Shown: positions 47,965 through 60,900 of the stretch, piece by piece
Numbering within the stretch: position 1 is the first letter of the stretch
Layout: each line of letters starts with the position of its first letter
Source of the DNA: Lineus longissimus
Taxonomy: Eukaryota; Nemertea; Pilidiophora; Heteronemertea; Lineidae
Assembly (NCBI RefSeq): GCF_910592395.1
Contig: NC_088326.1
Span: forward strand, 12,775,001-12,839,000
Length of the DNA: 64,000 nucleotides
Direction: 5' to 3'
Notes under the pieces: generated by a model
Told to the model about the DNA's origin: nothing
The model's database searches: none
What the model saw: only the letters and a program-made list of their open reading frames with translations
Position numbers and translations under genes: made by a program

Positions 47965-48038
47965 GTGGAATGTAGCGCGCTATGGTGAGTACCAGACCCT
48001 TCTCCCAGAGGTCGTGAGTTCAAATCCCTTCCGCGCCA
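47965..48038 (+). tRNA. tRNA-like sequence, probably a pseudogene or SINE head
   Basis: The 74 bases have tRNA size and layout. GTGGAA (47965-47970) can pair with TTCCGC (48029-48034), followed by a discriminator base and an encoded CCA at 48036-48038. TAGCGCGCTATGGTGAG resembles an A box, and GAGTTCAAATCCC matches the B box well. The anticodon arm around CCCTTCTCCCAGAGG has a mismatch, and the D and T stems do not close cleanly, so the anticodon cannot be read with certainty. An encoded CCA is unusual for a eukaryotic nuclear tRNA gene. The sequence is most likely a tRNA-derived repeat. Confidence 0.4.
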
Positions 48039-51000
48039 CGTCGCTATTTCCACATTAGACACTGGGTTATGCGCTCAGTAACTTCTTGCGAAGATTCTGG
48101 GTAACAACGACCCCCATGAAAGCTGTGAGGAAAGAGAAGTGGTACGTTTTTTTGGGCTGCACGAATGCACACATGTTCTTTCATGTTGACACCCATGGCT
48201 ATTACATGTATTAAAATTGCTACTAAAGGTGCAATACGTTATCACTCCAGCTGCTCAGATAAGTCCCCATTGTTCTACTGCCTCAAGAGTTATCCGGGCT
48301 AATTTTGATAGCATCGACCCCCGTGAAACAGCTTGCGAGGGGGTCCATATACCTAAACCGGCACGGGCAAACACACGGGATATTTTCAACGCGTCGCATT
48401 TTGTTATGACATGGCGCAAGGATCAAATTACGAATTGCCCGTAGTGAGGCTGATGAAATTCTTATGCATGAAATGTACTTGTTAAGATACTCAAAATTGC
48501 TGAAGAGAGTAGCACCGAAGTGCGGGAGCGCATTGACCCCTGATAATTGAGGAGAGCGAGATACTTTGGTGCCATCTAGCGGCTCATGATTTCTTCCCAG
48601 ATGCTCCGATAAAACCAATTCCCGGAGGTCCGACAGGGCTTCATACCATAAACTTTTCGCTGTAAGTTGACGTTCTCTCGTAGGATATTTCAAACGTCCA
48701 CACCGAGATGGTATATGGCAAAGTTTCTCACAGACAAGAGAGGTTAACCCTCTCTGGCTCGAGAGACCAAATAGTAAAGGTCGAGCCTCCCATCACTGAG
48801 CGTTGATCTCCTAATAAACCACCACAAATACCAGTATACAAGCGAAACTCCATAATGATCAACCAAGTCCCCAGGTCCAAACAATATTCCCACACACACC
48901 TAATTGCACACGATTAGGTCATTCCGCCACGCATAACATTAGCGAGGTTGCGCAACTAAGTCCGTCGATAAGACTGAAGTGACCAATCAAGAAGCCCTTT
49001 TTTAGCCCTATTGTTGTGGGACCCTTGCCGGGGAATAAAACAGTTGACCAACGACGGCTGGTCATTATACCAACAAGCAATAACTGGTCTCAGTTCGAGA
49101 TATTTAAGTCCTTTTTTCAACAAAACCTTTCACGCAACAGGACACCTGTCGACGGGACCTTTCCCCTCATACGTATTCTCATCGGTCCAGCAACTTTATC
49201 ATTCGACCCTTGTCGCTTTTGGACCCCTGCAATTTGAGACCCTTTGGATACATATTACTTGAAGATGCCGAGGGCCTTTCTTGTCCACCAGAAGAAGAAG
49301 AAGAGGGTTCATGTTTTGTACCACGAGCACGAAGAAGGATGTAAGTGTCTTTTCATCTCATCTCCAAATTCCTATTTATATTTCTATTTGCAATTCCAAC
49401 TCAAATTTGTATTTTGTATATTGTATAATTTCTTATTCAGTTCAAGTTTTATGTATTGAATGCGCGGAATTTGTCGCATTGATGAATTCCGCGAATTTTC
49501 GCAAGTCTCGTGACAGTTCTCATGACAGTGTAAATCATGGGGCAGGGTGCCTGTGGCACACCAATTTGACACCTCATGTGGTGGAAAAAAGCCAGAATTT
49601 ATTATTGCGAAACTGATCTTATATATGATTATGAACCAATAAGTCTGTGCATAGTCAATGCGTATATAATGTTTAATAATACCAAACTGCAGGACCGATT
49701 GCGTTTGTTTTTTTCATTTGTTTTATTTTCAAAATTCCGATATCAACTTTTTAATCACCTTCCGCACGTTTTTTCAAATTGTTGCTCACAATCTTTACAA
49801 ATCAAAAGTGTATTTATGACATTTTCTACATCCAATTAACTTTGATTACAAATTTTCACATGTTTACACCATATGTCCTATATAAGTCACTGACACGAAA
49901 ATATGTCCCTTCCAATTTCCCAGAACCATCGACATTTTTCTTCAACAATTTAAAAAAAGAAAATCACCCCCAAAAATGTTTCTGACCCTTTCGAAGGAGT
50001 CAAAGTCGTTGGCTGTTTTCTAACAACAGTGTTTTAATTTTTTTTCAAAGTTCAGGATTCCGTTACTCAATTATAAATTAGAAAACAAGGCACGGCTTGG
50101 CGCTTCAGAAACTCACTTCAAAGAAGTGTACTTTTTATTCTGAAATTGCTGGTATGTTTTTAAACGGCAAATGGGGACATACTCGACAAGTTGAATTTCC
50201 TTTGTCGACAAATGACTTTTAATTGTGGTTTATGACTTGAAGAATTTGTTTGCGACGCTCAAGTAAATATGTGGTTTTTATTATAAAAAGTGTTCCCGGG
50301 TTAAGTTTTGCCACTTTGTAAGTTACGAAGGAATGTGCATTTTGTAATTTTGGTGGTAATTTTGCGTTATTTTGTGATTTGCAGTGCTCAAAGTTCTCGA
50401 GCACGCTTTACCAATGCGTCACTGAAGCAGTTATGTTCCTGCTCGGACAAAATCAGAAAATAGTATCTGTCTTTTTACGCCGGGGTCTCTAGTTTCCTCC
50501 TACCTTTACAACGCCTATCGCTCAATATTTTTACACTACAGAGCAAATAGTGTCTTAAGTTTACACTCAACTCTCAACTCAGCACTGAATCAAAACTTGG
50601 ACTAAATACATTTCATGAAATACAAAAATTTCTACAGTCAGCATTTTTTCCCCAGAGGTGTTTCAAGTACATGTATAAAACTAAAGGTGCAAAGACCACG
50701 CGTCTTAATATCGCTCAATTTGTACCATATGGGATGAAACAATGACCCATCACTTTAATTAGTAATTGGCTTACTAAGCTAATCTTCGGCATGAGACTAA
50801 TGAATGGGGTGTGAAAAATCTCCTTCCACCGGAAACATTCTCGCAGAAAGTTGACACATTTTGCCTGACGCATGCGCAACTGGACATCGTCTGCTTAAAC
50901 GTAAACAAAGACTAACGTTATTTATTCAGAAACAGATGTATAAGAATCAAATTGTTTGTTGCGGTAAACAAATTATTGGGGAACTACTCAGTGAAGGTCA

Positions 51001-52868
51001 CTGTTGTGGCCACTTTGATCAAGCTTCCGCCGGGTTAATTGTAAAACAGCGATTTAATAGGTTGTGACGGAACGACATCTGTTCTCACTTGATGAGCTTA
51101 TTGTTTTTATCGCACGGGGTTTGCGAAATTTTCTATTTAAAGGGAATGGCCCGCCAAAAAATGGGGAGTTTTGGACGGCCCGGTCAAAACCTTAGGCGGG
51201 AATAAGGTTTCATTGATAAATATAAGGAGTTTCAAGGCCCCCAAATCACTTGTAAGGTTCAATAGATACTGGCCTTTCATTGGTTTACCGTCTGCGTATC
51301 ATTTACATACTCTCATTTTGAAAAATATGACAATCTTTACGATCACGTTATTGATTTTTGCAACATTTTCGGTAACGCGCCCCTTGCGGATCTGTAAGGT
51401 ACCATTCGGATGCTTGAAAAATGCTTCGTCTCGTCGATTCGCTCGCGGATAAACGCATCAGGTTGACGGCAGCAACTTTTAATTGTTGGAGACAGAGAAG
51501 GAAGGAATATGATTATCAGTTTGATGAAAACTTTGCAAAGTTTCTTCTTGGGACTCGAAATCCATACTACTATTCTCTCCATTTTCCATTTTCTCCTCTC
51601 TCCAACTCACTACTATCGCTATTGACTGCGTAACATACACTAACATTCTTTCGCTATCATTGCTAACTTCATTTACTAGAACACTGGCCTCTTTGTAGCC
51701 GATTATGTAACCCATAGTGGAAACACCTGACAGCGCCGCCCGGCATGATCCACGTGCTACTGGCATATTTATAACTCGTAGTAAATAAGGTTGTAAAAAT
51801 ATGCAAATGAGATGCCGTATATGGAAACCATGACGTCACTAAGCAGTTCTTATTTCTGCTACGGGTGGCGCTGTTGCTTGCTTCTGGAGGCGCTATTCAA
51901 CCTCTTTAATTGTAAATCGTTAAACTCATTTGTAGGAAGATGTTTAAATTGTGTACCTAATGCATGTAAAAAGATACACAGAAAAATCCGGAAGGCCTGT
52001 ATGTCAGTGTATGGTGAATTAAAATTTTGTTTTGTCTGTAGTTTGATAGGTTCTTACTAATTTTTTTTCTCTTTGATATGATGTAAATTAAAAGAAGTAT
52101 GGACATTCTTTTGGCTGTAACCGATGACGTCAACATCAGCATCTGCAGCCGACTTCGGTTAACTTCCCAGACATGAAAAAGTCAGACAGTTCCGTCAATG
52201 AATGTCGTAAATTGCTTTTGGAAATTTCATATTTTATTCATCATGAAATAGAATGTATTATTACACACGATGCCGTTCCCTCTCCGACAAAGCTTTTCTT
52301 ACAATAAATTGAATAACTGGTTGGTAAACTTTGTGAAATATGTATGGTTGTTTTGGAGGCAAGAAGCCATTGCTTTTCAATAATAGAGCGGTTCTGGTCT
52401 CACAAACCATGGACGGTGGGGTATCGTTCTCCGCGAGGCTCCAATTCGCCTTTATCGAGGTCATGACTGGGCCAGTCTCACTGCGTGATTTTAGATTTAA
52501 TTTCTTATCTCAGTTTTGAAAATTATTTCATGACCAAATAAACCACAGGAACATGCATTTCAAGATTCAAAAACGAAAAGTGTGTCGAATTGTCGCTGCT
52601 ATTCTAAAAGGTCAAAATCTTCGAGAGCTGACGCAAAATAGAGTCGCAGCTGAAAATTGGTCCAGCTTTTTCTACAATCAAGAAAAACCGTGGGAATTTA
52701 TCCAGATGTCGCATGTCTTTGTTTATAAAAACTAGAAAACGGTGGCATCTTACTTATTTCGCATTCCCATGAAATATAAAGTTTCGGTTGGGCAAAAATA
52801 TGACCCCGGGTCATCCATGTGCATCTGACCGAAAACTCCAAAATGGCCGCGCGTGTTGTATGACAATT
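48039..52868. other. non-coding stretch upstream of the zinc-finger gene
   Basis: Frames of up to 136 codons (48283-48693 minus) lack splice and domain evidence. The 49260-50300 part is AT-rich. A TGACGTCA occurs at about 51832. No repeat could be named. Confidence 0.4.
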
Positions 52869-52869
52869 A

Positions 52870-52945
52870 TGACGTCATGTGCACGCGCATAATTGCCCGG
52901 AGGGTGGGAAGTCAATTATAAACAAAGCTAGTACCCTCATTTTGC
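52870..52945 (+). promoter_or_regulatory. putative core promoter of the zinc-finger gene (CRE and TATA)
   Basis: A palindromic CRE, TGACGTCA, lies at 52870-52877 with GC-rich DNA on both sides, and TATAAA lies at 52917-52922. Transcription would then start near 52945. The first ATG downstream of that point is the one at 53016, which opens the frame that splices correctly into the main coding exon. The whole arrangement is therefore self-consistent. CRE octamers are common in this window, so CREB-type control is only a suggestion. Confidence 0.45.
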
Positions 52946-53015
52946 GGCTATTTCATTCATCTGAGAAAAATAGTTGACGAGTCTTTTTGTTCAATCATTT
53001 AGTGTATTTCTTGCA

Positions 53016-54919
53016 ATGATTTCATTTTCCCAGGAATGGATCGATCATGATAACCAACCAACAGGTGACAATGGCGTGGGAATCACTAAAGGAGATCGAT
53101 GGGAGAGTGGTCAGAGCATCGACTCTCGGAAAAATCTTTGTAACCTTGAGCAAGGGGCTGAACGCTTCGCATTATTATTTTGCACTAGGTACATATTGTT
53201 TCGGGGTGGTTCTTTATCTTTTGTTGACGATCAATTAATTATCATACCATTTATTTTTAGGCACACATGATGACGTGGATGGCTCTCAACCAATGAAAAG
53301 AGAGCGTGAGGACTACTCTGCCGATTCACCAATCAGCGAAAAGCTCGATAGCGCCGAAAGCGAAGGAGAATTGCGCGTCCAATCAGATCACGAAGATAGC
53401 CGAACATCCCCGAGCTCATCTCCCGAACCAATGCCGAAGAAATGTGACCTCAAAGCGTCGGAAAACTCCGCCTTTAACAAAATCAACAAACAACATGAAT
53501 CTATGTTAACTGGCATGGAGTATTTATACTCGAAAGGATTCTTCCCGTATGCGAACCCGTTCTTTCAAACCTACCCCATTCCGTTCATGGACTACGCCAA
53601 ATATGGACACCCAGGTTTCTATGGCAGCAACGACAAAGTCCTTGACCTTAGCCGAGTTCGCGAGGAAGCTTTAGCGAGTTCCAGGTTACACTTACCATAC
53701 GTTGACCCAAGGCTATCTCTTACGTCATATTATCAAAGTCTCGCGAGAATGGCAGGGACAGGGGAAACGCCTAAAGTGCCAACGTCACCACTGAACAGAA
53801 GTCTCGCGGAAAACGAGACGTTCAAACGAGAAGACGTCATCGATGGACGGGAAGCAGCGTCAAATCCTGGGTCGCCTTCTTCACAGAAGAGCCACTCTCC
53901 TTCAAGATCGCCATCAGCTTCACAAGGGTCGCCACGGACGCCCCCTAGCGCCCTGAGCGTAGCATCTCTCATAGCGTCACCTTCCGGGGCGGCCGCCTCA
54001 AGACCAATGTACCCCTACCCTGGCGTGAATGTTCCCCGCTACAGCCCCGGCAGTATCTCGTCGGGGACACCGATGGCGCAGATGGAACCAGCGCTAACAG
54101 GCCAGCCGCTGGTTGCGGGAGCAAGCACGTCATCTGTACACCCAGCCATTCAAAACTAGTAAGTATTATCGATTTAAATTTTCCAAAGTTGGTTTCCACA
54201 TGACCGAATAAGTCGTACCCAGTCGCCTGGATGCGATGCCTTTCCATAAAATCCACAACTTGAATTCTATGTTTTTAGTAATCAGCGCCACCAAGCGGTA
54301 GAAGTTTGCCGGTACCTCTAGAACAGACGTGTTCTGAGATGTTGAGCTTGATTTGTAATTAACTGCACTGTATATATGAGCACGTTTTCTTATGAAACAT
54401 CATCAACATTACAACAAGCACACTTCTATAATCTTCCAATTTGAAAGTTACACAAAAGAGGGTCACCATATTATGTCATTTGCTTGGTGGCACTTACAAA
54501 GTATGCCACGGTCCAAGCATTTTTTTCTCAGAATGCCGGTGTAATGTTTTTGAGTGTTTCTGTTTTTGAGTGTTTCCCCTCATTGTTTGGGAACGCTCAA
54601 AAATAGATTGACAAGTTTTTCTGTGTACCCCCCCCCCCCCCCCCCCCATTGAAAAGTCGTGGTCTCTCTAGCTGCCTATTGTTTGGAAACACTGACACAT
54701 GGGAAACAACCACAGATGTTACACCGGAGTCGATCCTCAATTCTTGTCGTTTTTTGTTTCGTTTGTCGTTTTTTCCTCTGCTAATTTCCTTACCCGCCGT
54801 GTTTCAGCCTGACTAGTGGTCGACGTCCCAACACAGACAAACCCCCGCCAATAAAAAAATACAAATGCGATGTTTGCCATAAAGCGTTCTCCCGGAGCAA
54901 TACACTTGTGACCCATAAG
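53016..54919 (+). CDS. C2H2 zinc-finger transcription factor, 5' part (3' end outside window)
   Basis: Three exons fit. Exon 1 (53016-53064) starts at the first ATG after the TATA box and ends at donor GTGACA. Exon 2 (53261-54158) follows TTTATTTTTAG and ends at GTAAGT. Exon 3 (54808-54919) follows GTGTTTCAG and ends at GTAAGA. Intron phases are 1, 2 and 0. Exon 1 is least certain, and an alternative start is the internal Met of MKREREDYSAD. Exon 2 encodes about 298 residues. An acidic, Ser-rich N-terminus precedes an aromatic segment (YLYSKGFFPYANPFFQTYP). Next comes KVLDLS, resembling the PxDLS motif that recruits the corepressor CtBP, then a long Ser/Pro-rich region. Exon 3 encodes a basic linker and most of a first finger, CDVCHKAFSRSNTLVTH, which has both cysteines and the first zinc histidine. 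The frame leaves the window before the second. Proteins of this layout bind DNA in the nucleus. The finger resembles those of the Gfi/senseless and Fezf groups, but orthology is not established, so no symbol is given. Confidence 0.8.
54540..54597. repeat. hairpin in intron 2 of the zinc-finger gene
   Basis: TTTTTGAGTGTTTC occurs twice in a row near 54547-54580, and GGGAACGCTCAAAAA at about 54589-54604 is its near inverted complement. It sits just before the C run at 54628 and the dispersed repeat at 54678. Confidence 0.5.
54628..54647. repeat. poly-C tract, 20 bases, in intron 2
   Basis: Uninterrupted run of 20 C on the plus strand, inside the 649-base intron between the main coding exon and the zinc-finger exon. 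Confidence 0.9.
54678..54730 (-). repeat. dispersed repeat shared with the 33905-34178 array
   Basis: The reverse complement reads CCGGTGTAACATCTGTGG, then TTGTTTCCCAT, then CAGTGTTTCC, AAAC. This matches 34129-34178 at most positions, with small indels. The intron copy therefore belongs to the same family from which the four-copy tandem unit was built. Confidence 0.7.
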
Positions 54920-57900
54920 GTAAGATATTTTTAAAGTATTTCTTCAGTTAAATCAGGAAAGCAACCCTATATACCGTTTCTTCACTTGGCAACAGGCATT
55001 TTCATATTCATGAAAACAATTAGCCTAGAGTTGAACTAGACCTAAAGTCCAACAGTTGCACGAGGCAGAAGTCCAACAATTGGCGGTTTGCTTATCATGC
55101 CAGTGTGATCCTCACCAATAGGTGGCCCGGCCTCAAGGAGGCAGGAAGGGTTCGCCGACTCAGCCCAAAAAACAGGCGTTTAAACCCAAGTCGCTGAGGT
55201 GGATTAAGCGTCTATGTTCGGATTAATTTAAAGGATAAATGAAGGTGAATTAAACAAATGGTTGTTTTGGTTCCTTGCCTTGAGTAGGATTTAATCGATA
55301 TCGTTACCGATTTATCCTAATTCGGCCACTTGACGTCAGGGTGAAGGGCCTGAACAGGGTCTGAGACGGGCTCTAAGACCACGACTGAGAGATAGGCATC
55401 TCCCGGCGAGATCAGCTGGTGTGATTCCACTAATCCTCAAGGAGACGTACATAAACCACGAAATAGTTCCACGTCAAGTTGTCTTAAGTTCATGCACAAA
55501 TGTTGTTTTTGCATACAAAATGTACGTGTTTGTGTATGAGGTCAGGTTGGTTCGTTCCAAAACCACCGCGACTCGCAAGGTGTTGCGATTTGGTCCAACG
55601 CCACTCCAGTTGACATTGGATTTATTTAGAGGGATCAAAACCTAAGACCTGCAAATACCTTGATTACCCCTAAGGAGTTGACACATAGTACCACGGTCTG
55701 CCCACAACAGATGTCACAGCACCAAGTCGTCTGGTACAAAACCATTCAGGCCTATTTCCACATCGTTGTTTAACGCCGTGTATCACGCGCAAGTTAATAA
55801 AACGGCTAGTAGCCTTGGTTCTCCCCGCCAAGTAGATCCTTGAAATTACTGTGCGTGACCTGTCATTTCAGCAGTTGCGTCTTTGTCGCCCCCGGAGCTT
55901 TTTTGCTCCTCCAAACCATTCGGTGTCTCTATCTAAAAGTATCTGCCTAGCCCAAGATGGTAGTTGCTCCGTCCCAGACGACTCTCCTCCCTCCTCCGCG
56001 AAGGTCGTCACAACGCCAGCAGGGACCTATGCCCCCCCCCTCCCGTTGACCCAACCCCAATTGTTTTTCACGCCAGTGGTATATTCTGCAAGGCCTTCAT
56101 CACCATGGTTGTCACTGCACCAATTTGAACTTGAGAGGTGAACCCAATAACCCGATTTAATAGATTGCAAAAAATAAATTACTGCGAAATCATAATCAAT
56201 GTGGGGTTGATGTGATATGCAAAACTAGCTAAGGATACGTCATTGAAGTGATTTTAGAGAAAACCCATCAATCAAAAATCATCTTAAATGATTTTGTACT
56301 TAATGTGTCTAGCTTTTTAAAAAGCTTGACGACTTTGGTTAAACTTTCAATCAAATCTTTTCTTTTTGTTAAACTGATCTACAAATTAGCGGTCTTGAAT
56401 GCAGAAATAGGCCTTCGAGGGAAATACCCTATAATGCATTAAATACACTCGGAACAATTTGTGAACAGTCAGTGTTTTGATCACTTGAGGGTATTTTACA
56501 AACGATTATTGGTGAACTGCAAACAAGTGGTCCTTGAAACAATCATTACCACTTTAGTCAAATCCGCATCACCAAGACCCATGAATGCACAGCGATATGT
56601 ACACTGTATGCACAGATGATTCTAGCCTTCTTATGTGAACATACTACAATAGTGTGTAGGTAATTTGCCCCTGAAGGGGCTACACCACTCACAACATGCA
56701 GGCACAAGTTGAATTAGTGTCAACGTCGAGGTGTTATCATCCGGGAACCTTTAGGACTTCCCGTGGCGTTGACCGGCGTGACTCGGCGAGACGTGTGATG
56801 TTACGAGATCCTGTGAGAGTCTAATCCTAATCGTAATCGGCATAAAATGGAAATGTCATCGAAAAGGAGACGCCAATATTGCTATAATTCTGACTGAGGA
56901 ATGTTGGGATTTTGTGGTTTAATCCAGTCTAACTCCAGTCGAGCCGTCGTTACGATGGTTACCAGACCTCACTTCTTCATTTTTAGCGACATCTGTCGGA
57001 CATTGTTAGCAGCATAAATTTAAACGAAATTATTGCATTAAGACGGTTTTTTAGTCTTATTATTTTCAAAGATGTGCTAAAGTGTTGATTGTACAGGTGA
57101 AGTGTCTAAAAAATTTCGAAACAATTCCTTATCGGACTTTCAGAGCAGCAGCAGCCGTATCTGATGAAATGCTGGCGAAATGTAAAGAGTAAAATCTCAC
57201 GGCCTTAATATATTCCCCGGAATTTAACCTTGAATTCTCACTAAATGAAGTTGATTACATGTAATTAATTATCTGAGTAAATTTTTCCCAGGTGTTCCGA
57301 TTTCTGTTCGATATTTTCCGCTTTCCTCGAACCTCCCCCGCAAACTGATGAAATAGCCAAACACGCCAAAACCGGTGAAATATCCAAAACAAACGGTAGC
57401 ATAAAGAACGAAGCAATAAAACTTCGAATCCGGGTCATAACACTCGAAATTCCATTTTTACAAGAAAAAATCATATTCTCCTTAAAAAGATAGACGACAC
57501 ATGAAGTTTAAGAAATAAATTCATTGTTAGGATAGGATTATAGAATATAATAGCTTAGTGTCAGTTGTGGATTTTTCAAATAGTTGTGGTTTGTAGTCAA
57601 GTGCTTGAGGAATTCCGTGTAACCGTTTCGAGGGACTTTTTGGGGAACTTTTTTTATTAGTAAGAAATTTGGTCTTTTTTATGACACTGTGCCCTTTGTT
57701 TTCTACTTTTTACACAACTATTAAGCCATGTTTTCCGGATAACTTCACGGCACTGGTTTGGCCTGACCTGGTGTGGCACTGGTTTGGCCTGGGCGCTGGT
57801 GCATGATAGTTGAGAAAGGGTCAGGGGATAAAACGAAGGGTGCGTATCTAATTGTTAACTTTCCCAACACCTCAGCCAGAAGAAACATATACTGAAGGGC

Positions 57901-60900
57901 TTAAACCCAGAATGTCCAAAATCCCGCCTTCCGCACTTGCATTCCCTGCCCATAATTTTCAGGCCCAATACCTCGGGACAAGAAACGCACTCATAATGTC
58001 AAGGCGATTAGAAGTTATGCAAAGCTTGAGTGATTTTGAAAGGCATTTTGCTCTGATCCTTATGTTATATTTCCATGGTCTATCTCGGATTTTTCACGCC
58101 GAAGGGACATACCTGCTAAAAGGTTTGAGGGTATATAACCATGAAAAAAATGAAAATTTTGTTCCCCGTCTGGCGCCTATCCTGACGTTTCAATAAAAGG
58201 TTGGATTAAAATTTCTGTAGTCACAAAATCCCTTAGACAACCAGTCTGCATTTCTTTCCAAAAATATCATAAACTCCACTAATCAAATTATTTGTTTCAT
58301 TTACTGCGGGATTATTGTTTGCCTTGGCCAATCGCATCACGCGTTTCATTCCGCTCGTTGCACCCAGAGCTATTTGACTGTAAGCCCAGCCAACGATTCG
58401 TAAAAGCTTCTCCTATTTCGACTTTTTAGTTTGCACAAGTAATTATACAAAAAGGGGAAAAACTCCGAGTTAGGGACCTTTGTCTGATTAAGACCTTAAT
58501 CTGCTTAGACGTAATTAGTAGCAAGCCTTCTAAAGAAGTGCGGTCCATGATAAAAGGGTCTTGACGCGAGAGGTGTACGACTTTGCACCTTCGAGGCGCC
58601 TCTAAACAAAGGTCTTAGCAGACCCCAATATCTTAATCTTTAAATTTTGCAATTCCATCATGGTTTGAAAGGATACAAATCGGTGCAAAATGTCTAGATG
58701 TCCTCCGAATTCTAAACTGCTGATTTTCCCGGCCACAAGATACACACATCATGCACCAGCAGATATATCGTGGACAGTCATGTACCATAGAGCGATAGGT
58801 TGTGCTTACGAAACATTGTGTTTTCATACTAAAACTAAAATGACTTCCAGCGAGACATTGACTTCCCCAAACAGTTCAAATTCACAGAAACAACCTTCAG
58901 CCGCAATGGACAGAGCACTAGAATAGAATGTAACCGCGTCTTTCGGAGATGGCGAAATACGAGTGTCACTCACTCCTGTGATTTAACCACTTTGATAACA
59001 TTTTGCAAATTGAAACACTCTTACAACAAACAAACTTCGGCTAGTTTGATAACATGTAGACCTTCTATACTTTGAAAACTACAAGTATCTTGACCACATC
59101 AGAGAAGCAAGTCTAAAAATCAACCTAATTACAGCTTTTCTCAATGTTTTCTTAAAAGTGCGCCGTTCCTTGTCGCCTTCTCTCAACATTCTGTACAAAA
59201 ACACAATCAAAGGGCCCGCCTCTAAAAGCCATGATCGCGCTTAATGAAGTTAATTGTTAAGAGCGTAATAATTGCCACCTATTCGAGTTGAAGTACACCT
59301 TTACTATTGTTATTTTTGTCGGAAGTGTGGCTTATTTATTCGCTTATTTGAAAAGGAAAGGCCCAAGTGACCAAACATAAAAATAGCGAAAAGTCGTTTA
59401 TTCGGCGTGTAATCTTCGTTTTTATTGCCTGTACGATTGTTTATAGTTGAAATTTCTGCTTCTGGAAATTGGAGTGGTGGTCAAGAGGTCCTTTATCGGG
59501 TTTTATTCCGAAGAGGACAATGTTTGAGACCCTTTCGGCAACTCGAGTGGCCCTTGTGCCGTGCTGGACAATAGTTTTAGGCCTTTCTGTCCCTTTGTCG
59601 GCCCTCCAGCCCATACCCTTCGGCGCCTTTCCTGCGAATTTCTCTATACAGGGCTACAAAGGGAGAAATCGGAAAAATTTAAAGTCGGCTGCTGAGAAAA
59701 GGGAAATTCTGAAGACGATTTCAGTTGGCGCATGGCCGGGGGGAGGATTAAAATTCCATGAGGGGTTGTTGGGCGATGGGAAATATCTGGTGATAAATTC
59801 ATGGGAATGTTGAACTGAAAGGGTCGCTATTCTGATGTCAATATCCTCTTGAACGCCTCTCATAAGATGTTGAGCGGTACATTTTGTACTAAAAGCCAGC
59901 AACTTTACATTTCACAACAGCACCAACGAAAGGTAGCGACACCACTTTTCTAAACTTGCGAACGCTGTTTTTGTAATTATGTTCACTTGTTACGATGCGA
60001 GTACAGTTTTGTTGTTCTCAAAAGCCATTGAAGACACGGACAATTTAGCACAAAATTGTACTTCGTGTGGTCAGAGTTTTTTTACGAGCGCGCACTCAAT
60101 AACCTCGTTGTATTTACAAAAACATGACTGGCCGCTCCACGCGAGGCTCCGGGAATAGAAAGGGGGCAATCCGCCAGAAAATCCGAAATGAAACTTAAAG
60201 GGTATAAAATCTAATTAACCCCACTTGAATTTTCACGCGTTTTTAACCGAAGGCGTCGGAAAGTACCCTATTGGTTATGTGGACCTTTGTCTAGGCATTG
60301 TGGCCATTTGTTCTTCGTTCCACCACCAAGTTATGATTTTATACAGCCTTTCATCATAAATATACGAACGGATTCACGCCCTTAGGCTGAGGTAGACTGA
60401 ATGCAGCGGCGACTATAAAAGTGAACACTCGACTTAGAGTAAATTCGAAAACTAAGCGAATTGACTCTTAGGGACCACTTGAAAACAGTCAAGTCTTCAA
60501 ATGCTATTTAAAATGGCACTGAATACATTAAATAAGGTACGGGAGCGCCATTCTGGCTGGGGCCAAGATTTCAATAGAAATATACCTGCAGTGCGCACAT
60601 CAACAAATAAAATGTGAAGCCCAATTTCGATTCATCTAACTTAATATCCTTCGTTTTTATCCGGCGGACGGCGCCAGTTATTTTAAATTCGTGACTATTC
60701 ACGTTGAAATTGTTGTATTCCAGTCGACATAAACTTTTTACTTTTTCAGCGAGGCCTACCCTTTATAAAAAAAAATAAATTAGAAATTGACATTTTCCAA
60801 CTGTGTTAGCACAGAATATAAACTTCAGACATGCTGTTGTTCATGCGGATACAATGTATAAAATTACTATCAATGCCGAGTTTCATCGGGTTTGCGTGCA

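Noticed and set aside
47965-48038. A functional nuclear tRNA gene
   Set aside because: Size and B box fit, but the D, anticodon and T stems have mismatches and CCA is genomically encoded, which fits a tRNA-derived repeat better.
48283-48693. 136-codon minus-strand frame
   Set aside because: The first half looks somewhat protein-like, but no acceptor or donor frames it and the second half is irregular.
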